64,000 nucleotides of DNA from Candidatus Geothrix odensensis (GCA_016714685.1 JADKCH010000001.1:434001-498000); one strand, 5' to 3'; numbered from the stretch's first letter, positions 7,688-17,190 are shown. Numbers and translations: made by a program. The notes: a model not told the origin generated them from the sequence alone.

Positions 7688-9088
7688 ATGACCACCACCC
7701 TTGAAGCGCTCTTCGCCCGCCAGCAGGGCGCCCGGTGGCGGGTGGCAGCGACCTCTGCGGACCAGCGGAAGGCGAAGCTGCGGGCCCTGCTGCAGGCCCT
7801 CATGGCCCACCGGGCCGAGGCCCAGGCGGCCCTGGCTGCGGACTTCCGGAAGGCCCCCGAGGAAGTCGATCTCACCGAGCTGTACCCCGTCATCTCCGAA
7901 CTCAAGGACGCCCTGCGCCACCTGCCCCGCTGGATGAAGCCCCGCAGGGTGCCCACCCCCATCGGCCTGCTCGGCAGCACCGGCACCATCGTGCATGAGC
8001 CCCGGGGCGTGGTGCTCATCATCGCCCCCTGGAACTACCCCATCTACCTCACCCTGGGGCCCCTGGTCTCGGCCCTCGCCGCGGGCAACTGCGCGGTGAT
8101 CAAGCCGTCGGAGTTCACGCCCCGCACCAACGCCTTCCTCCGCAAGCTCCTGGCCGGTCTGTTCCCGGAGGAGGAGGTCGCCCTGGTGGAGGGCGAGGCG
8201 GAGGTGGCCCAGGCCCTGCTGGCCCTGCCCTTCGACCACATCTTCTTCACGGGCAGCCCCGCCGTGGGCAAGGTGGTCATGAAGGCCGCCGCGGAGCACC
8301 TGAGCTCCGTGACGCTGGAACTGGGCGGCAAGTCACCGGTGCTGGTGGACGCGGATGCCGACCTGGAGAACACCGCCCGCAAGATCGCCTGGGGCAAGTG
8401 CGTCAATGCCGGCCAGACCTGCGTGGCCCCGGACTACGTGCTGGTGCACGAGCGGGTGCATGACGCCCTGGTGGAGGCGCTGAAGCGGGCCCTGGTGGCC
8501 TTCTACGGCGCCGAGGCCGACACCCGGAGGCTGAGCCCGGATTTCGCCCGCATCATCCACGATCGCCACCATGCCCGGCTGCTGCGCCTGCTGCAGGATT
8601 CCCGGGGGCTGGTGGTGTTCGGCGGCGAGAACGACCCCGCCACCCGGTACATCGGACCGACCCTGCTCACCGAGGTGGATCCCGCCGCGCCGATCATGCA
8701 GGAGGAGATCTTCGGCCCCCTGCTCCCCATCCTGAAGGTACCGGACATGGAGGCCGCCGTGGCCTTCGTGAATGCCCGGCCCAAGCCCCTGGCCCTCTAC
8801 GTGTTCAGCGGCGACCGCCGGAACGCGGAGGGCCTCATCGCCCGCACCACCGCGGGGGGTGGCTGCATCAACGACACCCTCTTGCACTTCGCCCACACGG
8901 GCCTGCCCACCGGCGGCGTGAACACCTCGGGCTTCGGCAAGGCCCACGGCCGCCACGGCTTCGAGGCCTTCTCCAATGCCCGGGGCCTCCTGCGCCAGCG
9001 CACCCGGTTCTCCGCCATCCAGCTCATGTACCCGCCCTACACGGGCTTCGTGCGACGGATGATCGACCTGACGCTGAAGCACTTCTGA
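7688..9088 (+). CDS. Aldehyde dehydrogenase, class-3-like
   Basis: NAD(P)-dependent oxidation of an aldehyde to the acid. The 466-residue protein carries the cofactor strand IIAPWNYPIYL near residue 112, ELGGKSPVLVD with the general-base Glu near 220, GQTCVAPDY with the catalytic Cys near 245, and EEIFGPLLPI near 340. Its length and the hydrophobic, basic C-terminus (PYTGFVRRMIDLTLKHF) resemble class 3 fatty-aldehyde dehydrogenases, which can associate with membranes. It has its own leader region with a dyad repeat. It follows tnaA on the same strand but is separated by a putative terminator, so it is probably a separate transcript. The substrate is not predictable. Confidence 0.88.
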   Translation: MTTTLEALFARQQGARWRVAATSADQRKAKLRALLQALMAHRAEAQAALAADFRKAPEEVDLTELYPVISELKDALRHLPRWMKPRRVPTPIGLLGSTGTIVHEPRGVVLIIAPWNYPIYLTLGPLVSALAAGNCAVIKPSEFTPRTNAFLRKLLAGLFPEEEVALVEGEAEVAQALLALPFDHIFFTGSPAVGKVVMKAAAEHLSSVTLELGGKSPVLVDADADLENTARKIAWGKCVNAGQTCVAPDYVLVHERVHDALVEALKRALVAFYGAEADTRRLSPDFARIIHDRHHARLLRLLQDSRGLVVFGGENDPATRYIGPTLLTEVDPAAPIMQEEIFGPLLPILKVPDMEAAVAFVNARPKPLALYVFSGDRRNAEGLIARTTAGGGCINDTLLHFAHTGLPTGGVNTSGFGKAHGRHGFEAFSNARGLLRQRTRFSAIQLMYPPYTGFVRRMIDLTLKHF

Positions 9089-9179
9089 CCGGAAAAGCTG
9101 GTCACGGGAGGCGGGGGAAGAATGAGGAAAGCCCTTCTTCTGCGCCCTCCACGAATCTTCCGAGCCTTCCGTGCCCCGG

Positions 9180-11153
9180 CTACCTCTGTGCGTCTTCTAG
9201 CGCGCCCTGGGCGCCTTCCCAGTCGCTCATGGCATAGGCCAGGTCCGCCTCCAGGGCCTTCTGGGCATCCAGACGGGCGCTGAAGGCCTGCCAGTCCGTG
9301 GGGTCCATGGTGGCCATTTCCTTCTGGAGTTCCGCCAGCCGGACTTCCAGGTCTGCCACCTTGGCTTCGGCCTCGGCTACCTGTTTTTCGAAGCGCTTGA
9401 TGGCCCGCTGCTTGTCTTTGTCCACCGCCACCGGTTTGGTGGCGGGGCTCGAGGGCTTCGCCGCCGCGCTGGGCTTCGCCTGCGGCGAAGCGGTTTTTCT
9501 GGGAGGATCAGGGTCCTGGCTGCCGGCCTCATCCTCGCTGCCGAGATCGAGGTCAACCCAGGCCTGGTGGTCCTCGTAGCCGCCTTCGCGGAACTCGGCC
9601 TTGCCCTCGTGGATGCGTAGCAGGGAGTCCGCCACGCGACCCAGCAGGTAGCGGTCGTGGGTCACCACGATGGCCGCGCCCGTGAAGCTCAGGATGGTGT
9701 CCTCCATGGCCTCCATGCTGGGGATGTCCATGTGGTTGGTGGGCTCGTCCAGCAGCAGCAGGTTCACGCCGTGGCGGATGAGCGTGGCGATGCTGAGCCG
9801 CGCGCGCTCGCCGCCCGACAGCGCGGTGACGGGCTTGTCCACCTCGTCGCCCCGGAACTGGAACTTGGCCAGGAAGCCCAGCACGTCCTGCTTCACGGCC
9901 TGGGGGGTGACGCCATGGATCTGCTGGAACACGGTGTTGCGGGGATCCAGGTTGCGGTGGTGCTGGTCGAAGTAGCCCACCTTCACCTGGCTGCCCAGGC
10001 GGGCCTGCCCCGTGATGAAGGGGATCTCCTCGGCGATGGCTTTCAGGAGCGTGGACTTGCCCGTGCCATTGAGGCCGACGATGCCCATCTTCTGCCCACG
10101 CTTGACCTGGAGCTGCTCCAAGGGCGCGTAGAGCGGCTGTCCGCCCCAGCCCACGCTGGCGTTCTCCAGCACCAGAGCCACATCGCCGCTGCGCTGGGTC
10201 TCCGGGAAGAGGAACTTCACCTTGCGCCGGTCACGGAGAGGCTTCTGGATGCGGTTCAGCTTGGAGAGGTGCGTGCGCCGACCCCGGGCCTGCTTGGTGT
10301 TCTGCCCGGCGATGTTGCGGCGGATGTATTCTTCCTGGTTCTTGATGTAGGCCTGCTGCTGCTCGTAGTGCCGCTCCAGCAGCTCCAGCTCCTGTTCCTT
10401 CTTCTCCATGAACTCGGAGTAGTTGCCCTCGTAGACCCGCGAGCGGCCCTGCTCCAGCTCCAGGATCTCGGTGGCGATCTTGTCCAGGAAGTAGCGGTCG
10501 TGGCTGATGATGGCCACAGTGGCGTCCACCTCCTGGATGAAGCCCTCCAGCCAGCGGAGGCTGGGCAGGTCCAGGTGGTTGGTGGGCTCGTCCAGCAGCA
10601 GCAGATCCTGGCCCTTCAGGATGGCCTTGGCCAGCATCACCCGGCTCTTCTGCCCGCCGGACAGCGTCTCCACGGGACGCTCGAAATCCGCCGCGCTGAA
10701 GCCCAGGGACTGCAGGATGCTCTCGGCCCGCGCGCGGATGGTGAAGCCGTCCAGGTGCTCGAAGGCCTCGGTCACCTTCTGGTAGCGCTCCATCACCTCC
10801 GTGAGGTCGGCGCCAGCCTCGCCCATGCGGTGCTCCAGGTCGCGCATCTCATGCTGCAGCTTCTCGATGTCGCCGAAGGCGGCCAGCGCCTCCTCCAGCA
10901 CGCTGCCCTCCGTCTCGGGGACCAGGTCCTGGGCGTAGTGGCCCATGCGGATGCCACGTTCCTTCGTGGGCTTCACCACCGTTCCGGCATCGGCCTCCAG
11001 CTGGCCCAGCAGCAGCTTGAAGACCGTGCTCTTCCCGGCACCGTTGCGCCCGATGACCCCCCAGCACTCACCCTCCTGGATGGCCCAGGTCACATCCTTC
11101 AGCACCTCTTGGGGGCCGAAGCGGAGATCCACGTGGTTCAGGGATGCGAGCAT
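9180..11153 (-). CDS. ABC-F family ATP-binding cassette protein (Uup-like)
   Basis: A 657-residue cytoplasmic protein with two ABC ATPase domains and no membrane segments, the layout of ABC-F translation factors. Walker A motifs are GRNGAGKST near residue 36 and GLNGTGKST in the second half; signatures LSGGQKSR and LSGGERAR and Walker B LLLDEPTNH are present twice. The inter-domain linker is long and charged (EYIRRNIAGQNTKQARGRRT). After the second domain comes a Pro/Ala/Lys-rich spacer and a C-terminal coiled coil of about 75 residues, as in Uup. Such proteins act on the ribosome or in DNA-related processes; the exact subtype is not resolved. It lies downstream of tRNA-Ala on the same strand. 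Confidence 0.88.
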   Translation of the reverse strand: MLASLNHVDLRFGPQEVLKDVTWAIQEGECWGVIGRNGAGKSTVFKLLLGQLEADAGTVVKPTKERGIRMGHYAQDLVPETEGSVLEEALAAFGDIEKLQHEMRDLEHRMGEAGADLTEVMERYQKVTEAFEHLDGFTIRARAESILQSLGFSAADFERPVETLSGGQKSRVMLAKAILKGQDLLLLDEPTNHLDLPSLRWLEGFIQEVDATVAIISHDRYFLDKIATEILELEQGRSRVYEGNYSEFMEKKEQELELLERHYEQQQAYIKNQEEYIRRNIAGQNTKQARGRRTHLSKLNRIQKPLRDRRKVKFLFPETQRSGDVALVLENASVGWGGQPLYAPLEQLQVKRGQKMGIVGLNGTGKSTLLKAIAEEIPFITGQARLGSQVKVGYFDQHHRNLDPRNTVFQQIHGVTPQAVKQDVLGFLAKFQFRGDEVDKPVTALSGGERARLSIATLIRHGVNLLLLDEPTNHMDIPSMEAMEDTILSFTGAAIVVTHDRYLLGRVADSLLRIHEGKAEFREGGYEDHQAWVDLDLGSEDEAGSQDPDPPRKTASPQAKPSAAAKPSSPATKPVAVDKDKQRAIKRFEKQVAEAEAKVADLEVRLAELQKEMATMDPTDWQAFSARLDAQKALEADLAYAMSDWEGAQGALEDAQR

Positions 11154-11176
11154 GGAGAGGATTCAGCTTTCAGCAA

Positions 11177-11200
11177 GAAGGCCACCTTGCGGTGGCCTTC
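11177..11200 (-). terminator. Hairpin downstream of tRNA-Ala
   Basis: A perfect 10-bp stem (GAAGGCCACC/GGTGGCCTTC) with a 4-base loop starts 4 bases past the tRNA 3' end in the minus direction. The following T-run is poor, so it may act as a weak terminator or processing signal. Confidence 0.5.
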
Positions 11201-11204
11201 TGTT

Positions 11205-11280
<76 letters not shown>

Positions 11281-11330
11281 AATCGGGAAGAACCAGTATC
11301 CCACTCCTTCCACGCTCTTGCAAGCGGTGA

Positions 11331-13247
11331 TCAGGGGGGTGAGAGGCGGAGCCGCTGGCCGATCTGGATGCGATCGCCTTTGAGCCGGTTCCAGGCCTTG
11401 AGGTCCTTCGGGGCCAGGGCGTATTTCCGGGCGATGGTCGCCAGCGTATCGCCCTTCTGGACTCGATGGATCGAGGCGGCCGGGGCTTGTTTCGGTGGCG
11501 GCTCGGAGCCCCCGGGAAGCTGAACTTCATCCCCGGGGCGCAGGGCCTTGGCGGCCTTCGGATTCAACCTCAGCAACTCGCCGAGGGACACTCCGTGCCG
11601 GCGGGCCAGCTTCGCCAGGGTATCCCCCCGCTTCGCCCGGAGCACGGTCCCAGTGGAGGTCGGGGGCGCCTGCACCGGCGGTGCGGGGGCCGGTTCCACA
11701 GGTCCCGCCTCGGCAGGGGCCGGGGTGCTCGATGGGACCTGCGGGGTCGCGGCAGCCATGGCAGGTGGGCTGGGTGGCTCGGCAGTTGCGCTAGGTTCGC
11801 GCCCTGTCCCGGGAAGCGGGGGCAGGGGCCGATCAGCCAGGGCCTGCACCCGCCCGCCAGAGGCGATGTCGCGCTCCTCGAGGGCTACCAGTGAGGGGGG
11901 TGGCACCAGCAGGCGCTTGCCGGGCTTGACCTGCTTGGCCGTGATGTCGTTGGCAGCGAGCAGGTCCTCCGGGGTGAGCTTGAAGCGCTTCGCCAGTTTG
12001 GCGAGCGTATCGCCCTTGCGCACGGTGTACCCCTGGAAGTCCAGCCGCTTGGCGGACGGCATGTGGGCCAGCTGGCGAATGCAGTCCAAGGCCTTCCCTG
12101 GCGGCACTCGCAGCAGGTAGGCCCCTGGAGGCGTGGATCCCCGCAGCAGCTCCGGATTCAGGGACTTCAGGGTGCCGGCATCGGTGCCGGCGCAGCGGGC
12201 CAGCACCGTGAGGCTGGTCATGGAGGGGACGGGAACGGTCTCGTATGCATAGGGTGCCAGGGGCACGACCTTCAGCCCGTAGCGTTCCGGGTTCCGGCCC
12301 ACCAGGATGGCGGCGCAGAGTTCGGGAATGTAGTTCTTCGTTTCCGTGCGCAACCAGCGGGAGCGCGCCAGATCCCAGAAATTCCGGGAGCCCACGTTCT
12401 GGATGGCCCGCTCCAGCGTGAGGGGACCCGCGTTGTAGCTGGAGGCCGCCAGATACCAGTCGCCCGTGATTTCGTAGAGCCGCTTGAGGTAGCGGGCGGC
12501 GGCCCGTGTGGCCTTCACGGGGTCGCGGCGTTCCTCCACCCAGGCCGTGCCCTTCATGCCGTAGATGCGCCCCGTGGAGCGGATGAACTGCCACATCCCC
12601 ACGGCCTTGGCCCTGCTCTTGGCCTCATTGCGGTACCCCGATTCGATGACGGCCAGGTAGGCGAGGTCCGATGGCACGCCCTCTTCGGCGAAGACCTGAC
12701 GGACCATGGGCAGGTACTGGGAGGCGCGTCCCAGGGCGTTCTCCATGAAGCCGCGCTTGGTGGTGCTGAACAGGCTCACCCAGGTGAGCACCTTGTCGTT
12801 CAGGTCGATGGGATAGTCGTAGCTGGCGCCCTGCTCAGCCGACCGCACCAGCTCCAACTCGGCGCGAAGCTCGGCGCCGCTGATGGAGACCACTTCCTCC
12901 GGGGCCTTCAGCCCAGGCTCAGGCTCGGCGGCTTCTCCATCCGGGATCTGCTCCTGGACCTCCTTCAGGCGCAGGAGGAGGTCCTGCACATCGGCCTGAT
13001 TCAGCAGTTCAGGCGACCAATCCGCCGTGAGGACGTCCGCCTCCTCGGATTTGGCCGCGGCCGTCAGCTCATCGCTCGCCTCGACGGCCTGCTCCGCCGC
13101 CTCCACCAGCGACCGCAGGCGCTGGATGCGGACGGCGTCGGACTCGGCCGCTCGCGCCGGGACCGTGGTCACCGGAACCTGGGACGGGGGCGGCGGCTGC
13201 AGGTGCGCCGTCCCCCAGAGGAGGCTGGCCAGGACCAGGGCTGGCAT
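11331..13247 (-). CDS. Membrane-bound lytic murein transglycosylase with three LysM domains (MltD-like)
   Basis: Cuts the glycan strands of peptidoglycan with 1,6-anhydro product formation. The 638-residue protein starts with a hydrophobic leader (MPALVLASLLWGTAHL), then a low-complexity acidic stretch to about residue 130. The SLT goose-lysozyme-like domain spans about 160-330: AVIESGYRNEAKSRAKAVGM holds the catalytic Glu, and SSYNAGPLTLERA is the family's NAGxxxxxxA motif. Three LysM repeats follow near 400, 535 and 590 (each with a KGDTLAKLAKR-like start), linked by Pro/Ala-rich spacers. It begins 4 bases after gcvH ends, so it is read with the gcv genes. No clear Shine-Dalgarno is seen. 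Confidence 0.88.
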   Translation of the reverse strand: MPALVLASLLWGTAHLQPPPPSQVPVTTVPARAAESDAVRIQRLRSLVEAAEQAVEASDELTAAAKSEEADVLTADWSPELLNQADVQDLLLRLKEVQEQIPDGEAAEPEPGLKAPEEVVSISGAELRAELELVRSAEQGASYDYPIDLNDKVLTWVSLFSTTKRGFMENALGRASQYLPMVRQVFAEEGVPSDLAYLAVIESGYRNEAKSRAKAVGMWQFIRSTGRIYGMKGTAWVEERRDPVKATRAAARYLKRLYEITGDWYLAASSYNAGPLTLERAIQNVGSRNFWDLARSRWLRTETKNYIPELCAAILVGRNPERYGLKVVPLAPYAYETVPVPSMTSLTVLARCAGTDAGTLKSLNPELLRGSTPPGAYLLRVPPGKALDCIRQLAHMPSAKRLDFQGYTVRKGDTLAKLAKRFKLTPEDLLAANDITAKQVKPGKRLLVPPPSLVALEERDIASGGRVQALADRPLPPLPGTGREPSATAEPPSPPAMAAATPQVPSSTPAPAEAGPVEPAPAPPVQAPPTSTGTVLRAKRGDTLAKLARRHGVSLGELLRLNPKAAKALRPGDEVQLPGGSEPPPKQAPAASIHRVQKGDTLATIARKYALAPKDLKAWNRLKGDRIQIGQRLRLSPP

Positions 13248-13251
13248 GGGG

Positions 13252-13635
13252 CTAGTGGCTTTCCGCGCTCACCAGGGCCGCATAGGCCGTGGCATCCAGA
13301 AGGCCAGCCAGGTCCCCGCTCAGCTTCACCTTCACCATCCAGCCCTTGCCATAGGGATCCTCATTGACCGCCTCGGGGTGGTCCCCCAGCGAGGCGTTCA
13401 CCTCCAGCACTTCACCGGCGGCCGGCATGTTCAGCTCCGAGACCGTCTTCACGGATTCAACCGTTCCGAATTCCTCGCCTTCGGCAAAGGAGGCTCCCGC
13501 CTCCGGCAGGTCCACGAACACCACGTCGCCCAGGGCCTCCTGCGCGTACTGGGTGATGCCCACCAGGGCCGTGCCATCGCCCGCGGGCTTCAGCCACTCG
13601 TGGTCCTTGGTGTATTTCAGGTCGGCAGGGAACAT
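13252..13635 (-). CDS. gcvH: Glycine cleavage system H protein
   Basis: The lipoyl-carrying shuttle of the glycine cleavage complex, passing the aminomethyl group from P-protein to T-protein. It has 127 residues, and the lipoylated lysine is K63 in VESVKTVSELN. The start at 13635 has GGAGG four bases upstream; the longer frame from 13662 lacks such a site. gcvT lies directly upstream in the same operon (39-base gap). The P-protein gene gcvP is not in this window. Confidence 0.95.
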   Translation of the reverse strand: MFPADLKYTKDHEWLKPAGDGTALVGITQYAQEALGDVVFVDLPEAGASFAEGEEFGTVESVKTVSELNMPAAGEVLEVNASLGDHPEAVNEDPYGKGWMVKVKLSGDLAGLLDATAYAALVSAESH

Positions 13636-13674
13636 GGATCCTCCGGGAAGGTTGGAATGCACGGATGGGACGGA

Positions 13675-14778
13675 CTACTTCGTCCGCTTGTAGAAGGGCG
13701 TGGGGATGATCTCGGCGTTCACGGCCCGGCCGCGGATCTCGATCTGGATGGTGCCGCCGACCTTGGCCAGCTCGGTGGGCACGTAGGCCAGCCCGAGGTT
13801 GAATCCGCAGGTGGGGGAAGGCGCAGCACTGGTGACGAAGCCGATCTGCTTGCCGTCCTGCACCACGGGCATGTGGTCGCGGGCGATGTCGCGCTTCTCG
13901 AGGGTCTTGAAGCCCACGAGCTTGCGGGGGGCGGGGGCGGCCTTGGCGGCCAGCAGGGCCTCGCGGCCGATGAAGTCGCTGTGGTCCAGCTTCACGATCC
14001 AGCCCAGCCCGGCTTCCAGGGCGTGGATGGTGTCATCGATCTCGTGGCCGTAGAGGGCCATCTTGCACTCCAGGCGCAGCGTGTTGCGGCAGCCCAGCCC
14101 CGCAGGCAGCAATCCCTTGGGCGTTCCGGCGGCCATGACGGCATTCCAGATCTTCTCGGTGTCGCCCGCGGCGCAGTAGAGCTCGAAGCCGTCCTCGCCC
14201 GTGTAGCCGGTGCGGCTGATGAGGCACTTGATGCCAGCCACCTCGCCGTGGGCGAACCAGTAGTAGCCGATGGGCGCCAGCTCCGTCTTCGTGAGGGGCT
14301 GCAGGATGTCCAGGGCCAGCGGCCCCTGGAGCGCGATCTGGCCCGTGATGGGGCTTTCGTTCACCACGGTGCAGTCGTAGCCCTTGGCGTGCTGCTGCAC
14401 CCAGGCGAAGTCCTTGTCGGAGTTGCCGGCATTGACCACCAGCAGGAACTCCTCCTCGCCCTCGCGGTAGACCAGGAGGTCATCCACGAAGGTGCCGTTC
14501 TCGTAGAGGAAGGCCGTGTAGTGGACCTGGCCGATGGCCAGCTTGGAGACGGCGTTGGGCGTCAGGTGCTCCACCAGGGCCAGGGCCCCGGGGCCCTTCA
14601 CGCGGATCTCGCCCATGTGGCTCACGTCGAAGAGCCCGGCCTTGGTGCGTACGGCCTCGTGCTCGGCGATGATGCCCGCTGGATACTGCACGGGCATGTC
14701 CCACCCGCCGAAATCCACCATCTTGGCGTTCAGGGCCCGGTGGGCGGCGTTGAGAGGCGTCTTCATCAGCTCAGACAT
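13675..14778 (-). CDS. gcvT: Aminomethyltransferase (glycine cleavage T protein)
   Basis: Transfers the methylene carbon from the aminomethyl-lipoyl H protein to tetrahydrofolate and releases ammonia. The 367-residue protein begins MSELMKTPLNAAHRAL and shows VDFGGWDMPVQY, FDVSHMGEI and SRTGYTGEDGFELYC, which line the folate site in GcvT. The start at 14778 is supported by GGAG six bases upstream; the further-upstream ATG (14844) would run into sfsA. It precedes gcvH in the order T-H. Confidence 0.95.
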   Translation of the reverse strand: MSELMKTPLNAAHRALNAKMVDFGGWDMPVQYPAGIIAEHEAVRTKAGLFDVSHMGEIRVKGPGALALVEHLTPNAVSKLAIGQVHYTAFLYENGTFVDDLLVYREGEEEFLLVVNAGNSDKDFAWVQQHAKGYDCTVVNESPITGQIALQGPLALDILQPLTKTELAPIGYYWFAHGEVAGIKCLISRTGYTGEDGFELYCAAGDTEKIWNAVMAAGTPKGLLPAGLGCRNTLRLECKMALYGHEIDDTIHALEAGLGWIVKLDHSDFIGREALLAAKAAPAPRKLVGFKTLEKRDIARDHMPVVQDGKQIGFVTSAAPSPTCGFNLGLAYVPTELAKVGGTIQIEIRGRAVNAEIIPTPFYKRTK

Positions 14779-14801
14779 CGGGGGCTCCGTGGCCTTCCAG
14801 T

Positions 14802-15548
14802 CTATCGCCGCGGGACCCAGGGCAGAAGTCCCGGGAGTTCCCATGTCAGGCTCCAGCGACCGCAGGCGTCGGCGCTTGTGACCATGCGCACATCCAGCGG
14901 GAGGACGAGGACGCCCGCCCGGGCTGCGCGATCCAGTTCCGCCGCATAGTCCGGATCAACCTCCCGCGCGGCGTCGAAGCGGTCCACGTCCGTGCGGTGG
15001 ACGAAGAAGGCGATGGCGGCCCGGTGCCCTTCCCGCACCATGGCCTGAAGCTCCCGCAGGTGCTTGGTGCCCCGTTCCGTGACGGCATCCGGGAACAGGG
15101 CCCAGGGGCCCTCCTTCAGAGTGGTGTTCTTCACCTCGATGAAGACCTGGCGTCCCTCTGCATCCAGGGCCAGGACGTCGATGCGGCTGCGCTCACTCCC
15201 GTACTTCACTTCCGTCCGGATGTCATGGAGGCCCGTCAAGCCTGGCAGCGCATCCCTGCGGGCGGCCTCGGCCACGACGCGATTGGGCATCCCGGTCTCG
15301 ACGCCCACCCAGCCGCCAGGTCGTTCCACCGCCAGCCACGTGAACTTCAGCTTGCGCTCGGGATTGGCGGCGGGCTCCAGGAGCACGCGATCCCCGGGCT
15401 CCCAGCAGGTCTTCATGGAACCGGTGTTCGTGGTGTGGGCGGTGACGACCGTCCCGTCATCCAGTCCCACATCGGCCAGGAAGCGCTGGTAGCGGTGGAT
15501 CAGGCGACCCTGTACCAGTCCGGATTTCTCGGCCAGGATCAGGGCCAC
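14802..15548 (-). CDS. sfsA: SfsA family DNA/RNA nuclease-like protein (sugar fermentation stimulation protein A)
   Basis: A 248-residue protein aligned with SfsA throughout: RLIHRYQRFLADV at the N-terminus (OB-like part), HTTNTGSM, then a PD-(D/E)XK-like core with RIDVLALDAEG and QVFIEVKNTTL. E. coli SfsA was named for an effect on maltose metabolism; its biochemical role remains unsettled. The protein start overlaps the end of the gmhB-like gene by 10 bases, and gcvT begins 23 bases after it ends, so it sits in a minus-strand gene run. Confidence 0.9.
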   Translation of the reverse strand: MALILAEKSGLVQGRLIHRYQRFLADVGLDDGTVVTAHTTNTGSMKTCWEPGDRVLLEPAANPERKLKFTWLAVERPGGWVGVETGMPNRVVAEAARRDALPGLTGLHDIRTEVKYGSERSRIDVLALDAEGRQVFIEVKNTTLKEGPWALFPDAVTERGTKHLRELQAMVREGHRAAIAFFVHRTDVDRFDAAREVDPDYAAELDRAARAGVLVLPLDVRMVTSADACGRWSLTWELPGLLPWVPRR

Positions 15549-16102
15549 CGGGACAGGATCCAGTCAATGGCCACGGGAAGGCTCTCAGCCACCAGATCCG
15601 CGGTGGAGCCGTCCACCCGGGAGCCATAGCCGGTGCGCACGAGGGCCACCTGGCAACCGGCCCGGCGACCGGCTTCCAGATCGATGGCCTTGTCACCCAC
15701 CATCCAGGAGCGGGCCAGATCAAGGCCATGTTCCTCGGCGGCCCGGAGCAGCATGCCTGGATTGGGCTTCCGCTCCGGGTGATCTGCGACCGCGTATTCA
15801 CCGAGGGCGTGCTCATGATGCGGCGAGGCGTAGACGGCGTCGATCCGGGCATTCTCCTGGGCCAGCAACACGCCCATGCGGTCCATCACAGACGCGAAGT
15901 CCGCCCAGTCGTACTTGCCCCGGCCGATGCCGCTCTGGTTGGTGACCACCACCACGGGAATGCCCCGGGCGTTCAGGCGGGCCACGGCGGTGGCGGCCCC
16001 AGGGACCAGGACCAGCTGTTCCGGGTCGCAGAGGAAGTCGACCTCCTCGTTGAGGGTGCCGTCCCGATCAAGGAAGATGGCTGGTTTCAGGGTTGCACAC
16101 AT
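15539..16102 (-). CDS. gmhB: HAD-IIIA phosphatase, heptose-1,7-bisphosphate phosphatase-like
   Basis: A 187-residue HAD-superfamily phosphatase. The nucleophile motif is FLDRDGTLN, motif II VVTNQSGIGRG, and motif III/IV RKPNPGM with MVGDKAIDLEAG. These match GmhB, which removes the 7-phosphate of D-glycero-manno-heptose bisphosphate for LPS core synthesis. In E. coli GmhB, Cys and His residues after the second motif bind zinc; here the segment reads YASPHHEHALGEY and VADHPERKP, keeping the His but losing the cysteines, so the zinc site is incomplete or absent. The start is uncertain: ATG at 16102 follows the upstream stop by two bases, and the ATG at 16129 is possible. Confidence 0.78.
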   Translation of the reverse strand: MCATLKPAIFLDRDGTLNEEVDFLCDPEQLVLVPGAATAVARLNARGIPVVVVTNQSGIGRGKYDWADFASVMDRMGVLLAQENARIDAVYASPHHEHALGEYAVADHPERKPNPGMLLRAAEEHGLDLARSWMVGDKAIDLEAGRRAGCQVALVRTGYGSRVDGSTADLVAESLPVAIDWILSRWP

Positions 16103-16104
16103 CC

Positions 16105-17190
16105 TCAATTCACCCACTCCGCCACGCACACATCGAACTGGCGGGGGCCGCGCGGGGCCCGGCCGCTGACCCAGAGCAGCTTCCGGCCATCGGGGCTGAA
16201 GTGGGGGAAGGAGTTGAAGACGCCGGTCCAGGTGATCCGCTCCAGGCCGGTGCCGTCCAGGTTGATCCGGAACAGGTCGAAGCCCCTGCCCTTCCCCTCG
16301 TTGTCGTGGTGATTGGTGGCGAAGACGATGCCCTTCCCGTCCGGCGTGACGATGGGCGCGAAGGCCGCGCCCGGCAGCCTCGTCACCTGCCGCTTGCCGC
16401 TGCCATCGGCGTTCATTACCCAGATGTCCATGTCCATGGGCTCCACCAGGTGCTGCTTCAGCAACTCCTGGTACTTCGCCGAAGCCGCCTCACCCTTGGG
16501 ATAGTTGGTGCGCCAGACGACGAGCTTCGAATCCGGGCTGAAGACCGCGCCACCGTCGTAGCCCACGCCCTCGGTGAGGCGCAGCAGATGCCTCCCGTCC
16601 AGGTCGGCGCGCCAGACATCCACGTCGCCGCCGCGCTCGCTGGTGAAGATGACCCACTTGCCATTGGGTGCCACGGTGGCTTCGGCATCGTAGCCCGCTG
16701 AGGCGAGGAAGGGCTTCGCATCGCTGCCATCGGCGTTGGCGACGTAGAGATCGTAGCCCTGGAACACTGGCCACTGGTACTTGCCCGGGGTGAAGGGAGG
16801 GCCCTCGGGGCATTCGGGGCCCGCGTCATGGGTGCTGGCAAATACGATCTTCTGGTCCCCGGGCAGGAACCAGCCGCAGGTGACCCGGCCCTTGCCGATG
16901 CTCACGCGCTTCTGGTCGGTCCCATCGGCGTTCATGGTGTAGAGCTGGTCGCAGGGATAACCCTCCCGGGTGCTCTGGAAGATGATCTTCTTCCCGTCGT
17001 TGGACCAGTAGGCCTCGGCATTGGAGCCCGTTCCGGTGAGCTTCTGGACGTGCCGGAGGTGGATCTCCTTCGCATGGCGGAGGCCATCGCCTGGAACGGT
17101 CTCTTCTGAAGGCGTCGGCCGGCCGTGCGTGGGAGCCTGGGCCGCGGCGGGATAGGTCAGGGCGGCCAGCAGAAGGAGGATCCGGATCAT
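16105..17190 (-). CDS. TolB-like WD40/PD40 beta-propeller protein, exported
   Basis: A 361-residue protein with a signal peptide (MIRILLLLAALTYPAAAQA) and repeated PD40-type blades: YWSNDGKKIIFQSTREG, WFLPGDQKIVFAST, VAPNGKWVIFTSERGGDVDV, FSPDSKLVVWRTN, VTPDGKGIVFATNH and FSPDGRKLLWVSG. Between blades run DLYVANADGS-type strands. It is predicted to be a periplasmic beta-propeller. TolB itself belongs to the Tol-Pal system, but no tol or pal gene is nearby, so it is called TolB-like only. The start at 17190 precedes the signal peptide; an upstream extension in the same frame is not credible. Confidence 0.8.
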   Translation of the reverse strand: MIRILLLLAALTYPAAAQAPTHGRPTPSEETVPGDGLRHAKEIHLRHVQKLTGTGSNAEAYWSNDGKKIIFQSTREGYPCDQLYTMNADGTDQKRVSIGKGRVTCGWFLPGDQKIVFASTHDAGPECPEGPPFTPGKYQWPVFQGYDLYVANADGSDAKPFLASAGYDAEATVAPNGKWVIFTSERGGDVDVWRADLDGRHLLRLTEGVGYDGGAVFSPDSKLVVWRTNYPKGEAASAKYQELLKQHLVEPMDMDIWVMNADGSGKRQVTRLPGAAFAPIVTPDGKGIVFATNHHDNEGKGRGFDLFRINLDGTGLERITWTGVFNSFPHFSPDGRKLLWVSGRAPRGPRQFDVCVAEWVN

